A stretch of DNA of 18,933 nt from contig JAGRLX010000076.1 of the NCBI GenBank assembly GCA_020441605.1, forward strand, positions 1 through 18,933, written 5' to 3'. Origin of the DNA: Alphaproteobacteria bacterium. Lineage in GTDB: Bacteria; Pseudomonadota; Alphaproteobacteria; Rhizobiales; Aestuariivirgaceae. The notes beneath the pieces were generated by a model, which was not told the DNA's origin, searched no databases, and was given only the letters and a program-made list of their open reading frames with translations. The position numbers were made by a program, and so were the translations under genes. Shown in pieces: positions 13,625 to 18,933 of this stretch (position 1 is its first letter; each line of letters begins with the position of its first letter).

Positions 13625-14521
13625 ATGACCCGCACCCCCGCCCAGTTGCTCATCGCCATGGCCCCGGCCCTGTTCGTTGTAATGTGGGCGACTGGATTTG
13701 TGGTTGCAAGGCTTTCTGCGCCCCATGTCGACCCGCTCAGCTTTCTGGCGATTCGATTTCCGATCGCCGGCGCCCTGTTCGTGGCCATCGCCCTGGCACT
13801 GCGGGCGCCGTGGCCCGGCCGGACGCTGGCCTTCCATGCCGCGCTGGCCGGCGCCTTCCTCCATGGCGGCTATCTGGGCCCAGTCTACTGGGCGGTCGCC
13901 CATGGCATGCCGGCCGGCGTTTCGGCCCTGATCGTGGGCTTGCAGCCGCTGATCACCGCCATTCTCGCGTCCTGGATGGTGAGAGAGGAGATTTCGCTCC
14001 GTCACTGGCTGGGCCTCGCCGTCGGCATCGCCGGCGTAGCACTGGTCGTGTGGCCCAAGCTCGACCTGGCCACCACCGGCGGCATCACGCCCCTGACGAC
14101 GGCGGTCAATGTGCTGGGCGCCATCTCCATTTCCCTCGGAACGGTCTACCAGAAGCGCTACGCCACCGGTCTCAATCTCGCTTCGGGGGGCGCCTGGCAA
14201 TACCTGGGGGCGAGCCTCGTGGTCATGGCCTTGGCGCTCGCCATGGAAGACTTCCGCTTCGACCACAGCTTCAATGCCTGGTTCGCGCTCGGCTGGTCGG
14301 TCGTGGTCCTGTCGCTCGGCGCCATCACGCTGCTCATGCTGCTCATCCGCCATGGCGACGTGAGCCGGGTCTCGGGCCTGATCTTCCTGGTGCCAGGCGT
14401 TTCGGCGTTGATGGCCTACGGGTTGTTTGGTGAAACGCTCACCCCGGTGCAGATCATCGGCATGGCTGTCTGCGCTGCGGCGGTTTTGATCGTCACACGG
14501 AAGCGGCCGCCTCGGTCTTGA
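13625..14521 (+). CDS. EamA-family (DMT superfamily) transporter
   Basis: A 298-residue integral membrane protein with ten predicted helices in two EamA repeats. The first begins LFVVMWATGFVVARLSAPHV (17-36), with the family pattern LxxRFxxA (FLAIRFPIAGALF, about 41-53). The second repeat starts around VNVLGAISISLGTVYQKRYA and ends FGETLTPVQIIGMAVCAAAV, the usual C-terminal signature. Relatives export amino acids, nucleosides or other metabolites, or act as permeases; the substrate cannot be inferred. The ATG at 13625 gives the normal length, with a weak GAG-containing ribosome-binding site. An in-frame ATG at 13583 would add 14 residues without family similarity. Its 3' end overlaps the convergent YkvA-like gene by 29 nt. 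Confidence 0.9.
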   Translation: MTRTPAQLLIAMAPALFVVMWATGFVVARLSAPHVDPLSFLAIRFPIAGALFVAIALALRAPWPGRTLAFHAALAGAFLHGGYLGPVYWAVAHGMPAGVSALIVGLQPLITAILASWMVREEISLRHWLGLAVGIAGVALVVWPKLDLATTGGITPLTTAVNVLGAISISLGTVYQKRYATGLNLASGGAWQYLGASLVVMALALAMEDFRFDHSFNAWFALGWSVVVLSLGAITLLMLLIRHGDVSRVSGLIFLVPGVSALMAYGLFGETLTPVQIIGMAVCAAAVLIVTRKRPPRS

Positions 14522-14840
14522 GCCGGTCGAGGGCCGTCCGGGCCCGGTCGCGGTGGTTCTGCGTCACATGGGTCCGCACCACGTTGAAGGCCGCCAGCAG
14601 CACCGCCATGTCATCGGTGAAGCCAAGGCCCAGGATGAAGTCGGGCACCATGTCGACGGGCATGATGAAATAGGCCAGTGCGCCGATGAGGATGCCCTTT
14701 GCCTTCACTGGCGTTGCTGGATCGAAGGCGCAGTAATAGGCGGCGAGAACGTCCTCGGCGAAAGGCACATTGGCCAGGACGCGCTTCAGCTTCGGAAAGA
14801 CATCGCGCTTTACCGTGGCTTCAGACCATAGACCGACCAT
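14493..14840 (-). CDS. YkvA family protein (DUF1232)
   Basis: A 115-residue protein with the DUF1232 signature IGALAYFIMPVDMVPDFI (52-69) followed by GLGFTDDMAVL (71-81). This hydrophobic segment with Pro-Asp pairs and an acidic loop is shared by bacterial YkvA proteins of unknown function and a few plant and mammalian membrane-anchored RING proteins. Flanking regions are charged. The ATG at 14840 was chosen because AAGGAG lies 7 nt upstream; an open frame to 14930 has no family-like sequence. Its 3' end overlaps the convergent EamA gene by 29 nt, so the two transcripts are antisense to each other there. Confidence 0.87.
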   Translation of the reverse strand: MVGLWSEATVKRDVFPKLKRVLANVPFAEDVLAAYYCAFDPATPVKAKGILIGALAYFIMPVDMVPDFILGLGFTDDMAVLLAAFNVVRTHVTQNHRDRARTALDRLKTEAAASV

Positions 14841-14952
14841 GTCCCGCTCCTTGCTGGAAGACAATCCCGGGTCATATGGTGTGCCTTCCCGTGAGTTCAA
14901 TATTGACCGCCACAGCATGATGGTTGGCATTTGGAGCCATCGGGATTAGATT
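14841..14952 (-). promoter_or_regulatory. Intergenic region upstream of the YkvA-like gene
   Basis: A 112-nt gap between the YkvA-like gene and the end of the TadG-like gene, both on the minus strand. It contains the 10-bp palindrome TCAATATTGA (14897-14906). On the minus strand TTGAAC within this region is followed 17 nt later by ATATGA, a weak -35/-10-like pair ahead of the YkvA-like gene. Support is limited. Confidence 0.25.
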
Positions 14953-16233
14953 CTAGTCGGTGAGAATGACCTGACGGTTCGCCCGGATTCCTTCCGGCAC
15001 GGGAACCGGGGACTCATCGTAGTTCGCATTGAGGATCAGCGTCGGACCTTCGGTCAGCACCACCCGCCGGGCGACGATCGCCGTATAGGATGAATCCGAT
15101 GCCACCGGCGTATTCGGGTCGATCACCAGCTTGCCCCTCGGCAGATAGATGGTGCCTTCGAGCAGGCGGGCATTGCCGCTGTTGATGAGGTGCGTCCGGT
15201 CCACCGCCACATTCCGATCTTCGAAAACCAGAAGCCCGGCCATGGCCCCATCCTCGCGGCCCGAGAGTTCGATGGTGGAGTTGCCTCTGAAATTGATTAC
15301 CGCGGCTTCGCCGGCGAGATAGAACCCGATGTTGCTGCCACTGATCCTGGCATTCCCCTTGACGGTCAAAGGCCCGCCCTTGATCACATAGGTTCCGGGA
15401 GAGAATTCGGCGACGGCACTGTTCTGCACCGCGATCCCGCCACAATAGACACCAGGCTGCAGGTAAGCGGTGCCGCTGGCGATCACAGTATCGTCGTGGT
15501 CACATGCGCCCACATCCGGAGACGCGACACCCGCCAGCGGATCCTTGAGCTTGGGACAATCGGTCAGGGGAGCTGGCGAGAAGCGGCTGAGCAAGCCGAA
15601 ATAACCGCCGGCAGAGCAGATCATCTCGGCCTTGATCGTACCCATCAGATCGAGACGGATGGCGGTCGGCCTGGTGGAATTGGCATAGACCGTGCAATTG
15701 TTCGCCTCAATGCGGGCCAGCATGGTGAGATGGATTGCAGCGTCGGCCGACGGATGAAGCGCCAGCACGCAGACATTCGACGTGCCGATGAGTGCGGCCT
15801 CTGCCTCCACCCCAATCGGCGTCACTGCACTGTTGAGCAGATGGGCGAAGAACGGCGTCCACTGTTGATCGAGCGTGACGCGGACGGATTTCCTCTTCGG
15901 ATCAGAGATGGCCTTGAACGCGAAGGGGCCCCGGCGGATGTCCACCGTCCGGTCGAGGTGCAGGCCGACCGCGGCGCTGATCTCGGTTCCATCGGCACCC
16001 GACAGCGTGAACTTGTGGGCCGCCGAGAGGGCTGCGCCATCCGCTGCCGCCTGCAGCTCCGTCCGGATCAATTGCATGGAGAAATAGTCCGTGGTCATGG
16101 CCACGGCGCCGAGCAGCGCCGGCAGGGCGAGGGCAAAGGCAACGCCGAGGCCGCCCGCACGGTTGGACAAGAATGAGTTGAGACTGTCCAGGGCGCGCCG
16201 AATCCCCGGCGTGCCTTCGTCACGTTCCGCCAT
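14953..16233 (-). CDS. TadG-like pilus-assembly/envelope protein with beta-rich C-terminal domain
   Basis: A 426-residue protein. The N-terminus has a single membrane helix (about 28-48, GGLGVAFALALPALLGAVAM) followed by the TadE/TadG pattern DYFSMQLIRTELQAAADGAA, in which the former prepilin-like segment leads to LQxAADxAAL. TadG proteins are anchored in the inner membrane of Tad/Flp pilus systems. The C-terminal half (about 200-420) is rich in short beta strands and turns (YLQPGVYCGGIAVQNSAVAE, SPGTYVIKGGPLTVKGNARI), suggesting a beta-helix, with paired cysteines for disulfides. No von Willebrand A domain motif is seen, and no other tad genes are nearby, so a function outside pilus assembly is possible. 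The ATG at 16233 is preferred over TTG at 16239; AAGG lies about 8 nt upstream of it. Confidence 0.8.
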   Translation of the reverse strand: MAERDEGTPGIRRALDSLNSFLSNRAGGLGVAFALALPALLGAVAMTTDYFSMQLIRTELQAAADGAALSAAHKFTLSGADGTEISAAVGLHLDRTVDIRRGPFAFKAISDPKRKSVRVTLDQQWTPFFAHLLNSAVTPIGVEAEAALIGTSNVCVLALHPSADAAIHLTMLARIEANNCTVYANSTRPTAIRLDLMGTIKAEMICSAGGYFGLLSRFSPAPLTDCPKLKDPLAGVASPDVGACDHDDTVIASGTAYLQPGVYCGGIAVQNSAVAEFSPGTYVIKGGPLTVKGNARISGSNIGFYLAGEAAVINFRGNSTIELSGREDGAMAGLLVFEDRNVAVDRTHLINSGNARLLEGTIYLPRGKLVIDPNTPVASDSSYTAIVARRVVLTEGPTLILNANYDESPVPVPEGIRANRQVILTD

Positions 16234-16350
16234 AGCCAAACCTTCGTTCCCGCCGTCACGTTGAGTGGAAGGGTTTAATGGCGGGTTGCCGGCGGCAGGC
16301 CGATTGCGATCATGGCTAACGCGGACTTAGCTTCGGCGGCGGCGGGGACT
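16234..16350 (-). promoter_or_regulatory. Intergenic region between the diheme cytochrome gene and the TadG-like gene
   Basis: This 117-nt gap should hold the end of the cytochrome transcript and the promoter of the TadG-like gene. A GC-rich short inverted repeat (TGCC-GGC-GGCA, within 16284-16300) is visible but lacks a T-run. No clear promoter elements were recognised. Confidence 0.2.
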
Positions 16351-16812
16351 TCAATCGTCCTCGTAGTAGCCCTTGTCGGCACCGCGATGGCAGGCGATGC
16401 AATTCGCCTTGGACCCGGCGCGCTTGAAGCTGGCGTCCGACACTTCACCGCGGTGCTTGCGAATCCACCACGGTGTCTCCGTGATGCGCAGCGGCGTTTC
16501 GCTACTCTTGATGCCCTGCAAGATGTTGCTCTTGCGGCCGCCGGCATCGGCGGCATTGGCCACCAGATAGGCGGTGATGTCGGCGGCGACCGCATCATCA
16601 AGCTGGGCATTCTCGCCGAAGTGATCGTCGAGCTTGCCCATCAGGGTCTCCCACGACCGGGCCGGCAGCAATTGCGGCTGGAAGGCCATGTGACAGGCGG
16701 AACACTCCTTCATCGTGGCCTCGTGCTTGACCGGCGGCAGGCGGTCACCATCGGCAAAGGCGGGAAGGGCGAGTGCGGCGAGCGTCAGGCCCAGGAATAT
16801 CATCCGTTTCAT
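16351..16812 (-). CDS. Periplasmic diheme cytochrome c (DHC type)
   Basis: A 153-residue secreted cytochrome. Residues 1-20 are a signal peptide (MKRMIFLGLTLAALALPAFA). Two c-heme sites are visible: CSACH (37-41) and CIACH (138-142). Between them are LDDHFGE (61-67), ANAAD (85-89) and PLRITETPWW (107-116), shared with the C-terminal domain of the cytochrome b fusion two genes upstream. DHC in Rhodobacter sphaeroides is a low-potential diheme protein that donates electrons to SHP, and it is encoded beside SHP and a cytochrome b; the same set is seen here. The ATG at 16812 has AGGAGG 7 nt upstream, overlapping the SHP-gene stop region, and the gap to that gene is 11 nt. It is the last gene of the operon. 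Confidence 0.9.
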   Translation of the reverse strand: MKRMIFLGLTLAALALPAFADGDRLPPVKHEATMKECSACHMAFQPQLLPARSWETLMGKLDDHFGENAQLDDAVAADITAYLVANAADAGGRKSNILQGIKSSETPLRITETPWWIRKHRGEVSDASFKRAGSKANCIACHRGADKGYYEDD

Positions 16813-16823
16813 CGTCAGTCCTC

Positions 16824-17234
16824 CTATTGGGCGATGAGCCAGGCGGCAACATCGCCTTTTTCCTGAGCGGTGCACTCACGGCCCAACACCGAGTTGCAGT
16901 TGCGCCCGAACCACTTCTCCACCTTGTCCAGATCGGTGAAGCGCTGCGGATTGGCCGACACCGCCATCGGCTCGATGGCCTTGCCGGCGCGGGTCTTGCC
17001 GCCCGCCGCAGGGTTGGCGGTATGGCAGGTGGTACAGGATGGCGTATCGGGCTTGCCGCCACCACGCGTGGCCATGAACAGGGCCTTGCCGCTGTCGGCC
17101 GAGAACCCCTTGAAGGCCGGATCCGCGGATGTCGCTGCGGCAGTGAGGGCCGCCATCACCGCATCCTGAGGCCCGGCGACGGCGGCGGCGGGCAGGACAA
17201 CCATGGCGATGGCGATGAACAGACAGCGATTCAC
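16824..17234 (-). CDS. SHP-like monoheme cytochrome c (DUF1924)
   Basis: A 136-residue periplasmic protein with a signal peptide (1-20, ending AAAVA) and one heme site CTTCH (67-71). Family-like features are KAIEPMAVSANPQRFTD (85-101), VEKWFGRNCNSVLGREC (105-121) and the ending EKGDVAAWL. SHP of Rhodobacter sphaeroides is an unusual high-spin cytochrome c that uses an asparagine as second heme ligand and can bind oxygen when reduced. By position relative to the heme site the asparagine at 112, next to Cys113, is the best candidate ligand here, and Cys113-Cys121 may be a disulfide. This mapping is inferred. The ribosome-binding site AAGGAG lies in the last two codons of the upstream cytochrome b gene, only 3 nt separates the two genes, so translation is probably coupled. 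Confidence 0.88.
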   Translation of the reverse strand: MNRCLFIAIAMVVLPAAAVAGPQDAVMAALTAAATSADPAFKGFSADSGKALFMATRGGGKPDTPSCTTCHTANPAAGGKTRAGKAIEPMAVSANPQRFTDLDKVEKWFGRNCNSVLGRECTAQEKGDVAAWLIAQ

Positions 17235-17237
17235 ATT

Positions 17238-18356
17238 CTACTCCTTCGGGATTTTGATGGCCTGGGGCGTGAAGAGTCCCTGACGGGCATCGCCGTGGCA
17301 GGCTTCACAATTGCTGCGGCTTGCCACTCTCGCGGACTTGAAGACGGCCTCTTCGATGCCGCCATGGCGTCGCGTCCAATAGGGCGTGCCGGTGATGCGC
17401 AACGGATCGGTCACGCCCATGGTGCGGAAGACATTGGCCGCACGGGTGTCCCAGTGATCGGCCGCATTGGCATCCAGATAGCTGACCAACCGGGTGGCGG
17501 TTTCGCCGGCGAGGCTCGCATCCTCGCCGAAATGATCGTCGAGCGTGGCCATCACCGCCGTCCATGTCGCTGCCGTCAGCAAGGACGGGTGAAAGGCATT
17601 GTGACAATCGCCGCATTCCTTCGCATAAGTGGGGTCGAGTGCCGCCGCCGGGACACCCGCGGGCGGCATGCGCCACAGCATCAGGAGCGGAACGCCGAGG
17701 CCGACGGCCAGCGCGGCCGCGGCGACAATCGCGGCGGCGTGGCGCGGCGGCTGGATGCGGTCATGGGCGGCCATGGACTTGCGGCCGGTGATCATCGCCC
17801 TGGGCAGGTTCTCGCCGGTGCGGCGGCCTTCGATGATCACCCCGGCGACATGGGCGGCGATCAGCCCGAGCAGACCATAGGCGGCAATCTCATGCAGTTC
17901 GCGCACGCCATTGCCCACGGCGAAGGAGATCAGGGCCCTGAGCGGCCCCTGCTTCTCGGCACCGCCCAGCACGACCAGACCGGTGGCCACCAGTCCGGCG
18001 AGAACCGCCAGAAGCGCGAAGATCATGGCCGCACCGAGGGGATTGTGACCGGTGAAATGTTCGGCCGTACCGCGCAACTGGGCGCGGGCATATGCGATAA
18101 TAGCTCGGGGCGAAAAGGCGAAGCTGCGGAAGCGGCTGAAGGACGAGCCGGTAAATCCCCAGACCAGGCGGAATAACAAAAGGACAGCCAGCGTAGTTCC
18201 GGCAATGAGGTGAATGTTGAGCCAGGTCGCCGGCAACAGGAAGCCGGTGATGCCGGCAACGGCGACAGCGGCCAGCAGGAGCCAGTGGAACAGGCGGAGC
18301 GGCAGGTCCCAGACCATGGACTGCGTGTTCGCGTGAGTGAAAACGTCTTGCTTCAT
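17238..18356 (-). CDS. Cytochrome b561-type membrane protein fused to a diheme cytochrome c (DHC) domain
   Basis: A 372-residue fusion. Residues about 15-195 form a four-helix cytochrome b561 domain with likely heme-b ligands His24 (LFHW), His49 (NIHL), His155 (ELHE) and His169 (AAHV). A fifth hydrophobic segment (208-228) brings the chain to the periplasmic side. Residues about 240-372 are a diheme cytochrome domain with CGDCH (248-252) and CEACH (350-354), plus LDDHFGE (272-278), ANAAD (296-300) and PLRITGTPYW (318-327). The domain is clearly homologous to the free diheme cytochrome two genes downstream. It probably takes electrons from the quinone pool and passes them through its own hemes to the SHP-like protein. 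No good ribosome-binding site precedes the ATG; an in-frame ATG at 18317 would still keep His24. Confidence 0.9.
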   Translation of the reverse strand: MKQDVFTHANTQSMVWDLPLRLFHWLLLAAVAVAGITGFLLPATWLNIHLIAGTTLAVLLLFRLVWGFTGSSFSRFRSFAFSPRAIIAYARAQLRGTAEHFTGHNPLGAAMIFALLAVLAGLVATGLVVLGGAEKQGPLRALISFAVGNGVRELHEIAAYGLLGLIAAHVAGVIIEGRRTGENLPRAMITGRKSMAAHDRIQPPRHAAAIVAAAALAVGLGVPLLMLWRMPPAGVPAAALDPTYAKECGDCHNAFHPSLLTAATWTAVMATLDDHFGEDASLAGETATRLVSYLDANAADHWDTRAANVFRTMGVTDPLRITGTPYWTRRHGGIEEAVFKSARVASRSNCEACHGDARQGLFTPQAIKIPKE

Positions 18357-18417
18357 GCTGCGGCTGGTTTAACCGCGGCATGATGATGTGTTGCCGACGC
18401 CCTCCGTCAGCGACTTG

Positions 18418-18609
18418 TCAGCTTGACCCTTGCGTCCACCACAGGCTTGCCATCAAAACCAGGATCGCCACGAACTGCAGGATGACCCGCCAGCGCATCA
18501 GGCTTTGCGACCGGTTGGGCGAGCCGCCGCGCATCATGTTCCACAGGCCAGCGAGAAGGACGATGATGACGGCCGCCACGGCGGCATAACCGAGATAGGT
18601 CAGGATCAT
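18418..18609 (-). CDS. HIG1-domain-like small twin-transmembrane protein
   Basis: A 63-residue protein with two membrane helices (about 5-26 and 42-58) joined by a polar loop, MMRGGSPNRSQSLMRWRVIL with Arg41 and Gln45 in the RxxxQ spacing of the HIG1/RCF1 family. Bacterial members of this size are annotated as HIG1 domain or twin transmembrane proteins; the eukaryotic relatives associate with cytochrome oxidase. The ATG overlaps the stop of the upstream short-chain dehydrogenase by 4 nt (ATGA on the minus strand), so it is translated with it. The downstream gap to the cytochrome b fusion is 61 nt, so it may be part of the same transcript. A role in respiratory complexes is inferred from family and position only. 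Confidence 0.78.
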   Translation of the reverse strand: MILTYLGYAAVAAVIIVLLAGLWNMMRGGSPNRSQSLMRWRVILQFVAILVLMASLWWTQGSS

Positions 18610-18933
18610 TGATCGGACGCCTTGTCGAGCAGGTTGTCGAGAATGCCCTGCGGCAAAAGGCGTCTGGCGACAGCCATGTAGGTGGTGGGCTTGGTCACGA
18701 AATAGCGGGCCTTCGGTTGGGGGCTCTCGACTGCGAGGATGAGCTTGTCCAATACGGCCTCCGGCCCCAGCTTGTAGCGCGACGAACCGCCGCGCCCGAG
18801 CCTGGCCCGCTGCCGGGCATAGGCGTCCTGGTAATGGGAGGCCGCGACGTCGATGTTTCTTTCGAAATGCTGTAGCGCGTGCTCGGTGAAGCGGCTGGCG
18901 ATCGGCCCCGGTTCGATCAGCACCACATGGATG
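18606..18933 (-). CDS. Short-chain dehydrogenase/reductase, C-terminal part (5' end outside window)
   Basis: The C-terminal 108 or so residues of an SDR oxidoreductase that continues past the window edge. The visible start HVVLIEPGPIASRFTEHALQ is the beta-6 strand and PG motif after the catalytic Tyr-Lys of classical SDRs, so the nucleotide-binding glycine motif and active site are outside. The rest includes YKLGPEAVLDKLILAVESPQ followed by PKARYFVTKP and PTTYMAVARRLLPQGILDNL, as in many SDRs acting on lipids or steroids and annotated only as SDR family. A GTG at 18926 could be read as a start but is internal to this motif. The stop overlaps the HIG1-like gene by 4 nt. Substrate unknown. Confidence 0.88.
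   Translation of the reverse strand, partial: IHVVLIEPGPIASRFTEHALQHFERNIDVAASHYQDAYARQRARLGRGGSSRYKLGPEAVLDKLILAVESPQPKARYFVTKPTTYMAVARRLLPQGILDNLLDKASDQ

Noticed and set aside
13565..14353. N-terminal extension of the TerB-like frame
   Set aside because: It is antisense to the EamA exporter and consists of Glu/Gly/His-rich shadow sequence; AAGGAG precedes the 13564 ATG.
16773..18176. Very long plus-strand open frame (467 codons) opposite the cytochrome genes
   Set aside because: The minus strand encodes three proteins with correctly placed signal peptides and CxxCH motifs; the plus-strand product is Gly/Arg/His-rich shadow sequence.
1..18933. Mobile elements, CRISPR, tRNA or defence system genes
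   Set aside because: No transposase, integrase, repeat-spacer pattern, cloverleaf or toxin/antitoxin-like pair was recognised on either strand.

Overview
The window is GC-rich and densely packed, with alphaproteobacterial gene content. An RpiR-type regulator beside inositol genes, a kinase/DUF2090 fusion, a DUF1127 protein, a TadG-like protein and an SHP/DHC cytochrome cluster together suggest the Hyphomicrobiales (rhizobia-like). The genus cannot be named from sequence alone. No tRNA, rRNA, CRISPR array, transposase or phage gene was found, so this looks like ordinary chromosome or chromid carrying catabolic and respiratory gene clusters.

Left part (1-5515, plus strand): the end of a carbohydrate ABC-transporter ATPase runs into five genes with overlaps or a 9-nt gap. 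They encode a glycerol-3-phosphate-dehydrogenase-like enzyme, a SorC-family regulator, a short FGGY sugar kinase, a HAD class IIA protein and a class II aldolase. The order suggests uptake, oxidation or reduction, phosphorylation and aldol cleavage of a sugar or polyol. The substrate is not identifiable.

Middle (5494-8109): two small minus-strand genes (an unknown 88-residue protein and a DUF1127 protein) diverge from a 647-residue regulator with an OmpR/SARP-type N-terminus, a TolB-like middle domain and TPR repeats. The shared promoter region holds a 9-bp direct repeat.

Inositol section (8121-11814, minus strand): an RpiR regulator, an IolC kinase fused to DUF2090, and IolB. Two 14-bp palindromes lie between the regulator and iolC. 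The iolD, iolE, iolG and iolA genes are not present here.

Housekeeping section (11948-16233): a BrkB/YihY membrane protein, a TerB/DUF533 protein, an EamA exporter, a YkvA/DUF1232 protein and a TadG-like envelope protein.

Right end (16351-18933, minus strand): a partial short-chain dehydrogenase, a 63-residue HIG1-like membrane protein, then a tight heme-protein operon. That operon encodes a cytochrome b561 fused to a diheme cytochrome domain, an SHP-like monoheme cytochrome (DUF1924), and a second free diheme cytochrome. The duplicated diheme domain, one copy tethered and one soluble, is the most striking architecture in the window.
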